Positions 36,422 to 44,833 of a stretch of 64,000 nt of DNA are shown in pieces. How positions within the stretch are numbered: position 1 is the stretch's first letter; every line of letters starts with the position of its first letter. The notes below the pieces were generated by a model. It saw nothing but the letters and a program-made list of their open reading frames with translations. It did no database searches and was not told the origin of the DNA. Made by a program: the position numbers and the translations under genes. Origin of the DNA: Rubrivivax sp. (lineage in GTDB: Bacteria > Pseudomonadota > Gammaproteobacteria > Burkholderiales > Burkholderiaceae_C); contig JADYZZ010000059.1 in assembly GCA_020852865.1 (NCBI GenBank), positions 62,001 to 126,000 on the forward strand, given 5' to 3'.

Positions 36422-37078
36422 TCACCAGCGCGCGAGCAGGCGCCCTTCGGCGATCTTGCTGGGCCAGCGCGTGAGCGCACGCTCGCCCTTGGCGGTGCAC
36501 GCCCCGCTCGTGACGTCGAACGCCCAGCCGTGCTTCGGGCAGGTGAGCGCGCGGCCCTGCAGCGCCTCGGGCGGAATATCGGTGCCCTGGTGCGGGCAGC
36601 GGCTGTCGTGGACGCGCCATGCGTCGCCGTCGGCCTCGCTCGCCGACGCGGCACGGTAGACGAACAGACCGCGGCCGTCGCACTCGACGCGTCGCGCCTC
36701 GCCGGCGGCCAGGGCGTCGGCGGCCATCACGTCGTGCCACCGCGGTGCGGCCGCCGCGGCGCGCAGCGCCTCGGGCCGGAACTCGGGCAGGTCGAGCGCC
36801 AGGATGACGTCCACCGCCCAGACGATCTTCGCCAGGCCCAGCGTCGGAAACGCCATCAGCAGAGCGTCGAGCACTTCCAGCGGTGTGCAGCCCGCGCCCA
36901 GCGCACGCCGCAGGTATTGCCGCAGGCCGCGCTCGGTTTGCGCGTCGACCTTGGTGATGACGCTGATGAGCGCGCGCGTCTTCGGGTCGAGGTGCTTGCC
37001 GCAGTCCTGGCGAAAGGCGAAGTAGTGGCCGAGCGCGTCGCCGCGCACCGCCCCCAGGTAGTCGAGCGCCTTGCTCAC
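36422..37078 (-). CDS. Carboxymuconolactone-decarboxylase-like/Rieske ferredoxin fusion
   Basis: 218 residues from a GTG at VSKALDYLGAV; an ATG at 37177 would overlap the Usp gene by 32 nt and add a poor-looking 33 residues. The first half resembles the AhpD/CMD helical domain (LDPKTRALISVITKVDAQTE, LGAGCTPLEVLDALLMAFPT) but lacks the CxxC redox pair. The second half is a Rieske 2Fe-2S domain with ligands in CPHQGTD and TCPKHGW, and ends GERALTRWPSKIAEGRLLA. Such a fusion could serve as an electron-transfer or ligand-binding redox protein. It is downstream of the soe-tauE-usp genes on the same strand. Function is unknown. Confidence 0.8.
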   Translation of the reverse strand: MSKALDYLGAVRGDALGHYFAFRQDCGKHLDPKTRALISVITKVDAQTERGLRQYLRRALGAGCTPLEVLDALLMAFPTLGLAKIVWAVDVILALDLPEFRPEALRAAAAAPRWHDVMAADALAAGEARRVECDGRGLFVYRAASASEADGDAWRVHDSRCPHQGTDIPPEALQGRALTCPKHGWAFDVTSGACTAKGERALTRWPSKIAEGRLLARW

Positions 37079-37145
37079 GGCTGCCGCCTGCGGCCTGCGG
37101 CCGGTCGGTCGCGACGGCGATGCGCCCTGGGCACGGCCTGTGGAC

Positions 37146-37985
37146 TCATGGATGATCCCCGGGCCGGGCCGGAACATGAACGAGCACCGGGCATTCGGCC
37201 AGCCCGATCACCTTCTGTGCCGTGCCGCCGATCCAGGCGCGCGCCAGGCTGGCGCCGCCGTGGCGGCCGACCACCAGCAGGTCGCAGCCTTGCTCGCGCG
37301 CGACGTCGATCAACACCTGGTGCACGCGCCCGGCGCGCACCATGCCGCGCGTCGCGCCGTGCCGCGCGCGCGCGCCCGCCAGCATCTCGGCCAGCACCGC
37401 TTCGGCGGCCGCGGCCGCCGCGCCTTCGGCGACGCAGAGCACGACGAGCGGCACGCCGCACTGCGCGGCCAGCGCCGCCGCCTGCAGCACCGCCGCGGGA
37501 TCGGGCGCGCGCGGGTCGACGCCGGCCAGTACGCCGTTCTGCCACATGCGCGCGCCGCGCGGCACGACGAGCACGCTGCACGGCGCGTGCGCGACGACCT
37601 GGCTCACCATCTCGCCCATCAGCAGGTTGGCCAGCACGCCGCGGCGCCCGCGCCGGCGCACGACGACGAGCTCGGCCGCCGTCGCGCGCGCCTCGGCCAC
37701 GATCTCGGCATAGGGCTCGGGGCCGTGGCGCACCTGCAGCGCGAGCGTCACGCCCGCGGCACGCGCCGCCGCCTCGAGGCCGCTGCGCGCGCGCGCCGCC
37801 TCGGCGTCGAGCCGTGCCGCCAGCTGCGGTGCGCTGGCCTCGAGCTCGGGGTTGCTGCGCACCGGCAGTACCGCCGCCAGCGGCAGCGCGCAGTGCGTCG
37901 CCAGCGCGAAGGCGAGCGCCTCGGCGCCGGCATCGTGCTCGCCGTGCTCGCTGGCGAGCAGCACACGCGTGAAGGGCGCAGCCAT
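37146..37985 (-). CDS. Tandem universal stress protein (two UspA domains)
   Basis: 279 residues from the ATG at MAAPFTRVLLASEHGEHDAG. Two UspA domains follow in order, each ending in the typical ATP-site/strand pattern: first VVVRRRGRRGVLANLLMGEM with APCSVLVVP, then LLVVGRHGGASLARAWIGGT with ECPVLVHV. The first repeat has Glu where Ser/Thr follows the Gly, so nucleotide binding may be weaker there. Cytoplasmic. It starts 2 nt after the stop of the small membrane protein gene, so it belongs to the soe operon and may respond to sulfite or energy stress. Confidence 0.88.
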   Translation of the reverse strand: MAAPFTRVLLASEHGEHDAGAEALAFALATHCALPLAAVLPVRSNPELEASAPQLAARLDAEAARARSGLEAAARAAGVTLALQVRHGPEPYAEIVAEARATAAELVVVRRRGRRGVLANLLMGEMVSQVVAHAPCSVLVVPRGARMWQNGVLAGVDPRAPDPAAVLQAAALAAQCGVPLVVLCVAEGAAAAAAEAVLAEMLAGARARHGATRGMVRAGRVHQVLIDVAREQGCDLLVVGRHGGASLARAWIGGTAQKVIGLAECPVLVHVPARPGDHP

Positions 37986-37987
37986 CG

Positions 37988-38413
37988 TCAATGCCCCGCT
38001 GCCAGCACGCCCGAGGCGGCCAGCACGACGACGGCCACCTCGGCCAGGCAGAGCCACGCGAAGCTGCGCTCGCCGCGCCGCAGGTACAGCGGCACCAGCG
38101 CCAGCAGGCACAGCACCGAGCAGCCGGCGAGCACGGCGATGCCTACCAGGCCGGCGATGTCGCCGCGGTGGATGAGGGCGAGCCAGCCCCAGCCGGTGGG
38201 CGAACCGGTGAGTTCGAGGTAGCGGCCCACCGGGTGCTGCCAGATCTGCGGCAGCCGCTCGGGCGGCACATGCGCCTCGGCCAGGCCGAGCACGTAGGCC
38301 GCGAAGCTCGCCACCAGCAGCACGAGCCCGATGCGCGTGCCCCAGTCGAGCAGCCGGGCGTAGAGCAGCTGCTCGGGCGGCTGCGCGACGCGCACGCGTT
38401 CGCTTGCGCTCAC
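37988..38413 (-). CDS. Small membrane protein of the soe-tauE operon (three TM)
   Basis: 141 residues from a GTG that overlaps the tauE stop (GTGA). Three hydrophobic segments are seen: about 27-45 (IGLVLLVASFAAYVLGL), 85-110 (IAGLVGIAVLAGCSVLCLLA) and 118-138. No conserved motif is recognised. Size and topology resemble DUF1634 proteins, which are commonly encoded next to TauE/SafE permeases, but sequence similarity cannot be checked here. Its tight coupling to tauE suggests it is a subunit or modulator of that transporter. Confidence 0.7.
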   Translation of the reverse strand: MSASERVRVAQPPEQLLYARLLDWGTRIGLVLLVASFAAYVLGLAEAHVPPERLPQIWQHPVGRYLELTGSPTGWGWLALIHRGDIAGLVGIAVLAGCSVLCLLALVPLYLRRGERSFAWLCLAEVAVVVLAASGVLAAGH

Positions 38414-39378
38414 GGCCACACCCCCATGCCCTTGAGCAGCGCGCGCAGGCCGGCGAACAGCAGCACGCCGATCACCAGGCGGCGCACCACGGCGCCATGC
38501 AGCACGTGCAGCAGCCGCGCGCCGATGCGCGCGCCCAGCATCATGCCCACCACCGAAGGCACGGCCACCATCGGCAGCACCGCGCCCTTGTTGATGTAGA
38601 CCCAGGCCGCCGACGAGTCCACGAGCGAGAGCACGAGACCCGAGGTGCCCGCCGCCACCTTGACCGGCGCGCCCATCAGCAAGTTGAGCGCCGGCACGTT
38701 GGCCCAGCCGGCGCCGATGCCGAACATGCCGGCCAGCACGCCGATGCCGAGGAACAGCACCAGGCCGGGCAGCGTGCGGTGCACCTGCCAGTGCACGACG
38801 CGGCCCGAGGCACCGTCGACGAACACGCCGTGCAGCGCCAGCGCCTGCGCCAGGCGATCGGGCGCCGCCACTTCCGGGAATTCGGACTTCTTGGAGACGA
38901 ACATCAGCACCACGATGGCGAGCACGAGGCCGCCGAGCAGCGTCTGCACCAGGGCCACCGGCATCGCCAGGCCGAGCAAGGCGCCGACGATCGACGAGGC
39001 CGAGGCGAGCAGCGCCAGCGGCAGCGCCAGGCGCAGGCTGCCCAGGCCGCCGCGCAGCAGCATCGGTGCGGCCGACAGCGCGCTGGCCAGCGCCACCAGC
39101 AGCCCGGCGCCGCGCACGAAGTCGAGGTGGAACGGGAAGAAGCTGCCGACGATGGGCACGAACAGCGTGCCGCCGCCGATGCCCGCCGGCACGGCGACGA
39201 TGCCCATCACGAAGCAGGCGAGGAACAGCCCGAGCGGCCAGACCCACCAGGGCACGGTGTTCGCCGCCGTGGCGCCCGGCGCTGCCGCCGGCGCGGCCAG
39301 CGCCAGCGCCGGCAGCAGCAGGCCGGCGGCGACGGGCAGCGCGCAGCGCAGGATCCTCGCGTGCGTCGTCGCGCCCAT
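38410..39378 (-). CDS. tauE: TauE/SafE-family sulfite/sulfonate exporter
   Basis: 322 residues from the ATG that overlaps the soeC stop (ATGA). A signal-like first helix (ILRCALPVAAGLLLPALALA) and about eight further hydrophobic segments are visible. The duplicated TauE motif appears as VAVPAGIGGGTLFVPIVGSF in the first half and GMFGIGAGWANVPALNLLMG in the second. The family exports sulfite, sulfoacetate or related anions across the inner membrane. Position directly after soeC supports a role in handling sulfite. Confidence 0.9.
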   Translation of the reverse strand: MGATTHARILRCALPVAAGLLLPALALAAPAAAPGATAANTVPWWVWPLGLFLACFVMGIVAVPAGIGGGTLFVPIVGSFFPFHLDFVRGAGLLVALASALSAAPMLLRGGLGSLRLALPLALLASASSIVGALLGLAMPVALVQTLLGGLVLAIVVLMFVSKKSEFPEVAAPDRLAQALALHGVFVDGASGRVVHWQVHRTLPGLVLFLGIGVLAGMFGIGAGWANVPALNLLMGAPVKVAAGTSGLVLSLVDSSAAWVYINKGAVLPMVAVPSVVGMMLGARIGARLLHVLHGAVVRRLVIGVLLFAGLRALLKGMGVWP

Positions 39379-40367
39379 CACGCCACCGCCTGGTAGTACA
39401 GGTTCTGCGGATGCCGCGCCTGCGCGAAGAAGAACCAGCGCTCGGCCAGCAGCCCGAGATACTGCACGCCGAAGGCCGCCAGCAGCGGCGCCGCCGCGGC
39501 GGCGGGCGGCTGCGCGCGCCCGAGCGCGAGCAGCGCGAGCGGCAGCGCGAAAGCCAGCAGCAGGAAGACCGGCCTGATCCAGCGCAGCCGGCGCGCCGAG
39601 GCGCCGTGGAAGAACTCGCGCGTGTTGTACGAGCCGCCCATGAAGCCCATCGAGCGCTGCACGATCAGCGGGTGCTTGACGCCGATCGCCGACTGCAGCG
39701 TCGAGCGCGGCGCGAGGCGCGCATTGCGCGCGAGCGACGCCCAGCGGCCCGCCGCGGCCAGCGCGGTGAGCGCGATCGCCCAGCCGCAGAGGAAGGGCAC
39801 GCGCTGCGGCTCGACGAGCGCGGCCAGCGCCGCGGCCAGCGTGAAGCCCGAAGCGCCGCCCATCAGCGTGTAGTTGACGAGCGTGAGCGGCGTGTGCCAC
39901 TCGGCGAGGAAACGCACCGCGGCGTAGATCATCGCGGTGCACACGAAGAGCGCGAAGGCGAGCACGCTGCCGACGACCGCTACCAGCAGCGCGAGATCGA
40001 GCGCCGTGCCGCGCGCCGAGCTCGCCAGCACCGGGTTGAAGCCGCTCGCGTACAGCAGGCCGTACAGTGCCACCGCGCCCATGAAGGCCGGCAGCACGAT
40101 GACCTCGCGCGACAGCCACGAGGTGCGCCACATCGTGGCCGTGCGCCAGGCGCGCTCGGGCCGGCCGAGGTGGAAGAACGAGGCCACCAGCCCGCCGGCC
40201 AGCAGCACCAGCGCCACCGCGCTGCCGGTGACGGCCAGCGCCCGGCCCTCGGCCGGCGGCAGCAGGCCGGCCAGCGCGTACATCTGCAGCGATGCCAGCG
40301 CGAGGAACAGGCCCTGGCCGGCGCCGATCAGCGTGGTGAGCAGGATGACGGAAAAGGCGGGGTTCAT
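39378..40367 (-). CDS. soeC: Sulfite-oxidising enzyme membrane subunit SoeC (DmsC/NrfD-like)
   Basis: 329 residues from the ATG at MNPAFSVILLTTLIGAGQGL; the open frame before it is a shadow. Eight hydrophobic segments fit the DmsC family, with LVASFFHLGRPERAWRTATM and SWLSREVIVLPAF as the recognisable family stretch. It anchors the SoeAB pair to the cytoplasmic face of the membrane and passes electrons to quinone. It follows soeB by 19 nt. Confidence 0.9.
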   Translation of the reverse strand: MNPAFSVILLTTLIGAGQGLFLALASLQMYALAGLLPPAEGRALAVTGSAVALVLLAGGLVASFFHLGRPERAWRTATMWRTSWLSREVIVLPAFMGAVALYGLLYASGFNPVLASSARGTALDLALLVAVVGSVLAFALFVCTAMIYAAVRFLAEWHTPLTLVNYTLMGGASGFTLAAALAALVEPQRVPFLCGWAIALTALAAAGRWASLARNARLAPRSTLQSAIGVKHPLIVQRSMGFMGGSYNTREFFHGASARRLRWIRPVFLLLAFALPLALLALGRAQPPAAAAAPLLAAFGVQYLGLLAERWFFFAQARHPQNLYYQAVA

Positions 40368-40386
40368 CGCAGGCGGGCGCGCGCCC

Positions 40387-41121
40387 TCAAACGCTCGCGT
40401 CCTCGAACGTGGCGGCGTCGTCGGCGGGTTTGGGCAGATGGCCTTCGACCAGCAGCGGGTTGGCGGCGCGCACCAGTTCGTCGGCATGGATGCGCAGGCG
40501 CGTCTTGCGCCGCGGCAGGTAGTGGTTGGCCGGCTGCGTGCCCCACTCGGGCATCAGCACATAGCCGCCCTCCTCGCGGATCGCGCGCGAGACCTCGGAG
40601 TCGGGATCGTGGATGTCGCCGAACAGCCGCGCCGAGGTCGGGCAGGCCTTGACGCAGGCCGGCAGGCGATCGCGCGGCGCGAGCGCCGCGTCGTAGATGC
40701 GGTCGACGCACAGCGTGCACTTCTTCATCACCTTCTGGTGCGCATCGAGCTCGCGTGCGCCGTACGGGCAGGCCCAGCTGCAGTACTTGCAGCCGATGCA
40801 CTTGTCGTAGTCGACGAGCACGATGCCGTCCTCGGCGCGCTTGTGCGACGCGCCGGTGGGGCACACCGGCACGCAGGGCGGGTCCTCGCAGTGCAGGCAG
40901 CTCTTGGGGAAGTGCACCGTCTCGGTGTGCGGGAACGCGCCGATCTCGAAGGTCTGCACGCGGTTGAAGAAGGTGCCGCTCGGGTCGGCGCCGTAGGGGT
41001 TCTGGTCGGACAGCGGACCGGCCGCGCCGCTGGCGTTCCACTCCTTGCAGCTCGTCACGCAGGCCTGGCAGCCGACGCAGACGTTGAGGTCGATGACGAG
41101 CGCAAGCTGCTTGCGGCTCAT
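40387..41121 (-). CDS. soeB: Sulfite-oxidising enzyme iron-sulfur subunit SoeB
   Basis: 244 residues from the ATG overlapping the soeA stop (ATGA). It contains four 4Fe-4S motifs of the DmsB/PsrB type: CVGCQACVTSC (15-25), CLHCEDPPCVPVCP, CIGCKYCSWACP and a last group beginning CTLCVDR. It has no signal peptide, as expected for a cytoplasmic complex. It relays electrons from SoeA to SoeC. Confidence 0.94.
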   Translation of the reverse strand: MSRKQLALVIDLNVCVGCQACVTSCKEWNASGAAGPLSDQNPYGADPSGTFFNRVQTFEIGAFPHTETVHFPKSCLHCEDPPCVPVCPTGASHKRAEDGIVLVDYDKCIGCKYCSWACPYGARELDAHQKVMKKCTLCVDRIYDAALAPRDRLPACVKACPTSARLFGDIHDPDSEVSRAIREEGGYVLMPEWGTQPANHYLPRRKTRLRIHADELVRAANPLLVEGHLPKPADDAATFEDASV

Positions 41122-44036
41122 CGCGCGCGCCCCTTGAATGCCGCGGCCAGCGCGCGCAGCGAGACGATCTCGCGCGGCCGCTCGGGCATGCCCGGGTACG
41201 GGCGCAGCGGCTCCAGGCGCGGCCCGGCCGCCGTGTCGCCGGGCTCGGCCTTGACGACGCGCACGCGTACGTCGTACCAGCCGGCCTGGCCGGTCACGGG
41301 GTCGGAGTTGGAGACGCGCCGGCTGCTGCCGCGCTCGGGCAGCTCGTCGGTGATCAGGTGGTTGAGCAGGAAACCCTCGCGCGCCTCGTTGGCTTCGGGC
41401 TCGAGGTTCCAGGCGCCCGGCGCCTTGCCGATCGCGTTCCAGGTCCACACCGTGCCCGGCTCGACGGCCTGGGTATGCGCGGCGCGGCAGCGCACGCGGC
41501 CCCAGGGTGATTCGACCTGCACCCAGTCGCCGTCGGCGATGCCGGCCGCGCGCGCCGTCTGGGTGTTGACGAACAGGACGTTGTAGGCGTGGATCTGGCG
41601 CAGCCAGGCGTTCTGCGAATCCCACGAGTGGTACATCGCCATCGGCCGCTGCGTCACCGCGGCGAGCGGGTAGCGCTGGCGGTCGGTGGCCGCGGCCTCG
41701 AGCGGCTCGTAGTAGAAGGGCAGCGGGTCGAAATAGGTCTCGACGCGCTGGCGCAGATGCGCCGGCGGCTTGCGCGTCAGGCCCTTGCCGCGCGCCGCCG
41801 TGCGAAAGCGCTGCAGCACCTCCGAGTACAGGTGGATCAGGATCGGCTCGGCGTAGCGGGTGATGCGGTGCGCGCGGCTCCACTCCAGGTAGCCCTGGTT
41901 CCAGTTGCGCATGTACTGGTAGCTGCGCGGCAGCGGGTGGTGGTAGACGCCGTCGTGCTGGGCGTACATCTCCCACTGCTTCGGGTTGGGCTCGCCGATC
42001 AGGCTCTTCTCGCCGCCGCGGCCGCGCCAGCCGGCCAGAAAGCCGATGCCCGAGCCGGGCTCGGTCTCCCAGTTGACGATGAAGTCCGGATAGTCGCGGT
42101 ACTTGCGCTGCCCGTCCTTGCCGACGAAGGCCGGCAGCGCCAGGCGCGTGCCCAGCTCGATCAGCACCTCCTGGAACGGCTTGCACTGGCCGCTCGGCGG
42201 CACGACCGGGATGCGCACCGCGTCGACCGGGCCGTCGAACTCGCTGATCGGCCGGTCGAGCATCGACATCACGTCGTGCCGCTCGAGGTAGGTGGTGTCG
42301 GGCAGCACGAGATCGGCGAACGCCGTCATCTCGGAGTGGAAGGCGTCGGCGACGACGAGGAAGGGGATCTTGTAGCCGCCCGTCTCGTCCTTGTCGCCGA
42401 GCATGCGGCGCACTTCGGTCGTGTTCATCGTGGAGTTCCACGACATGTTGGCCATGAAGAACAGCAGCGTGTCGATGCGGTAGGGGTCGCCGCGCCAGGC
42501 GTTGGTGACGACGTTGTGCATCAGCCCGTGCACCGACAGCGGGTACTCCCACGAGAAGGCCTTGTCGATGCGCACCGGCGCGCCCGCGTCGTCGACGAAC
42601 AGGTCGTCGGGGTCGCTCGGCCAGCCCAGCGGCGCGCCGTCGAGCGGGTGGCCGGGCTGGACCGCGCGCGGGTCGTTGGGCGTGCGCGCGCAAGGCGGGA
42701 TCGGCCGCGGGAACGGCGCCTTGTGGCGAAAACCGCCCGGGCGGTCGATCGTGCCCAGCAGCGACATCAGCACGGCCAGCGCGCGAATGGTCTGGAAGCC
42801 GTTGCTGTGCGCGGCCAGCCCGCGCATGGCATGGAAGGCGACCGGGTTGCCGCTGACGGTGTCGTGCTCGCGGCCCCAGGCGTCGGTCCAGGCGATCGGC
42901 AGCTCGATGCGCTGGTCGCGCGCCGTGATGCCCATCTCGTGGGCGAGGCGGCGGATGGTCTCGGCCGGGATGCCGGTGATGCCTTCGGCCCACTCGGGCG
43001 TGTACGGCTCGACACGCTCTTGCAGCAGCTGGAACGCCGGCTTGACCGGCGTGCCGTCGGCGAGCGTGAAGGCGCCGCGCAGGTACGGGTCGGCGCCGGG
43101 TGCGTGGCTGAGCACCGGCTTGTCGCTGTGCCGATCCCACCACAGCTTGTTCTGCGGGTCGTAGCAGACCTCCTCCTGCGGTACCTCGGTGCGCACGAAC
43201 ATGCCGTACTCGTCGTGCGCGGCGTCGAGGTTCACCAGTTCGCCGCCGTTCGTGTACTGGACGACGAACTCGCGGTCATACAGGCCCTTGGCCAGGATCT
43301 CGTGGACCACGGCCAGCAGGAAGGCGCCGTCGGTGCCGGGACGGATCGGCACCCATTCGTCGGCGACGGCCGAGTAGCCGGTGCGCACCGGGTTGATCGA
43401 GACGAAGCGGCCGCCGGCGCGCTTGAACTTCGAGATCGCGATCTTCAGCGGGTTGCTGTGGTGGTCCTCGGCGGTGCCGATCATCACGAACAGCTTGGCG
43501 CGGTCGAGGTCGGGGCCGCCAAACTCCCAGAACGAGCCGCCGATCGTGTAGATCATGCCCGCGGCCATGTTCACCGAGCAGAAGCCCCCGTGCGCCGCGT
43601 AGTTGGGCGTGCCGAACTGGCGCGCGAACAGGCCCGTGAGCGCCTGCATCTGGTCGCGCCCGGTGAAGAGCGCGAACTTCTTCGGGTCGGTGGCGCGGAT
43701 CTTGGCCAGCCGCTCGGCCAGCGTGGCGAAGGCCTCCTCCCACTCGATCGCGACGAAGTCGCCCGCGCCGCGCTCGGCGCCCTCGCGGCGCTTGAGCGGC
43801 CGCGTCAGCCGCGCCGGCGAATACTGCTTCATGATCCCCGCGCTGCCCTTGGCGCAGATCACGCCCTGGTTCAGCGGGTGGTCGGGGTTGCCGTCGATGT
43901 AGCGCACGCGGCCGTCGCGCAGGTGCACGCGGATGCCGCAGCGGCAGGCGCACATGTAGCAGGTGGTCTTGCGCACCTCGTGTGCCGCCTGGGCGTCGGG
44001 GTCGGCCAGCGGGTCGTGCAGCGGGACGTGCGCCAT
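41118..44036 (-). CDS. soeA: Sulfite-oxidising enzyme molybdoprotein SoeA
   Basis: 972 residues. The N-terminal 4Fe-4S site is TTCYMCACRCG with a distant Cys61 in GVICAKG. The bis-MGD molybdopterin domains follow (SARLTRPLKRREG-like start of domain II; DAWGREHDTVSGNPVAFHAM). The C-terminal MoCo-binding domain contains VLFVNTQTARAAGIADGDWV. There is no Tat signal, so it works in the cytoplasm, which distinguishes SoeA from periplasmic PsrA/PhsA relatives. Together with soeB and soeC it matches the sulfite-oxidising SoeABC complex known from purple sulfur bacteria. Polysulfide or thiosulfate reductase is the alternative, but the neighbouring genes favour Soe. Confidence 0.88.
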   Translation of the reverse strand: MAHVPLHDPLADPDAQAAHEVRKTTCYMCACRCGIRVHLRDGRVRYIDGNPDHPLNQGVICAKGSAGIMKQYSPARLTRPLKRREGAERGAGDFVAIEWEEAFATLAERLAKIRATDPKKFALFTGRDQMQALTGLFARQFGTPNYAAHGGFCSVNMAAGMIYTIGGSFWEFGGPDLDRAKLFVMIGTAEDHHSNPLKIAISKFKRAGGRFVSINPVRTGYSAVADEWVPIRPGTDGAFLLAVVHEILAKGLYDREFVVQYTNGGELVNLDAAHDEYGMFVRTEVPQEEVCYDPQNKLWWDRHSDKPVLSHAPGADPYLRGAFTLADGTPVKPAFQLLQERVEPYTPEWAEGITGIPAETIRRLAHEMGITARDQRIELPIAWTDAWGREHDTVSGNPVAFHAMRGLAAHSNGFQTIRALAVLMSLLGTIDRPGGFRHKAPFPRPIPPCARTPNDPRAVQPGHPLDGAPLGWPSDPDDLFVDDAGAPVRIDKAFSWEYPLSVHGLMHNVVTNAWRGDPYRIDTLLFFMANMSWNSTMNTTEVRRMLGDKDETGGYKIPFLVVADAFHSEMTAFADLVLPDTTYLERHDVMSMLDRPISEFDGPVDAVRIPVVPPSGQCKPFQEVLIELGTRLALPAFVGKDGQRKYRDYPDFIVNWETEPGSGIGFLAGWRGRGGEKSLIGEPNPKQWEMYAQHDGVYHHPLPRSYQYMRNWNQGYLEWSRAHRITRYAEPILIHLYSEVLQRFRTAARGKGLTRKPPAHLRQRVETYFDPLPFYYEPLEAAATDRQRYPLAAVTQRPMAMYHSWDSQNAWLRQIHAYNVLFVNTQTARAAGIADGDWVQVESPWGRVRCRAAHTQAVEPGTVWTWNAIGKAPGAWNLEPEANEAREGFLLNHLITDELPERGSSRRVSNSDPVTGQAGWYDVRVRVVKAEPGDTAAGPRLEPLRPYPGMPERPREIVSLRALAAAFKGRAR

Positions 44037-44298
44037 GTCGGGGTGTCGAGGGAATCGGCCGCCGGCGGCGGGTGGGAGTGCGGCGCACAGCGAGACAGGC
44101 GCACACAGCCCCGGCTGCCCCTGCTCCCTCCGGCCCGCAGGGGCATTAGGCGCAAGCGGGCTTTGCAGCGTCTACTCCCGCAATGGGTTAGTGCAGCCTA
44201 CCCACGAGGGTTATTCGCCGCCGCGGCCGACTGTGATCCCATGCGCGCGGCCGCGTGCGCCCTGCCCCGCAAGGCGATGCCTGCCCGTTCGAGTTGCG

Positions 44299-44808
44299 TT
44301 GAAGATCTGCATCGCCTCCGACAGCCACGACCGCGCCGACCCGCTGCTCGCGGCGGCGCAGGCCGGCGCGCGCGCCGGCGCCGAGGTGTTGGTGCACTGC
44401 GGCGACGTCATCGGCGCCAACACGCTGCGGCCGCTGGCCGCGCTCGGGCTCACGGTACATGTCGTGCACGGCAACAACCTGGGCGACCCGCTCGCGCTGG
44501 CGCGGCTGGCGGCGGCGTCGGCGGGCCGGCTCGAATACCACGGCGGCGAAGCCCTGCTCGAGCTGGCCGGGCGACGCGTCTACGTCACCCATTACCCGCA
44601 CCAGGCGCAGGGCATGGCCTGCACCGGTGAGTACGATCTGGTGTGCTGCGGCCACACGCACGCCGCCGCGCTGACCCAGCAACCCAACATCCGAGGAGAG
44701 CGCACATGGCTCGTCAACCCCGGCACCGTGGCCGGCATCGCGGGCGCGCCGGCGACCTGGATCCTCGGCGACCTCGAGCGCATGAGCTTCGAGGTGCACA
44801 CGCTGTAG
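44299..44808 (+). CDS. YfcE/MJ0936-type metallophosphoesterase
   Basis: 169 residues from a TTG (LKICIASDSHDRADP); the longer frame upstream shadows the soeA leader. Metal-binding motifs are complete: SDSHDR, HCGDVIGAN, VHGNNLGD, THYPHQAQGMA and CCGHTHA. The family are small cytoplasmic Mn-dependent phosphodiesterases, often of unknown natural substrate. It is divergent from soeA and lies 25 nt before qmoA, so it appears to be the first gene of the qmo-hdr transcript. No link between this enzyme and sulfur oxidation is known to me. Confidence 0.83.
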   Translation: MKICIASDSHDRADPLLAAAQAGARAGAEVLVHCGDVIGANTLRPLAALGLTVHVVHGNNLGDPLALARLAAASAGRLEYHGGEALLELAGRRVYVTHYPHQAQGMACTGEYDLVCCGHTHAAALTQQPNIRGERTWLVNPGTVAGIAGAPATWILGDLERMSFEVHTL

Positions 44809-44833
44809 CATGCATCGGACCGAGGGGGGTGCA

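Noticed and set aside
41118-44036. Polysulfide/thiosulfate reductase instead of SoeA
   Set aside because: No Tat signal is present and the subunit order with a DmsC-type anchor, TauE and the surrounding oxidation genes fits SoeABC better; not fully excluded.
44190-44215. NarL-type heptamers (TACTCCC, TACCCAC) upstream of soeA
   Set aside because: They do not match the NarL consensus well, and spacing gives no clear symmetric pair.
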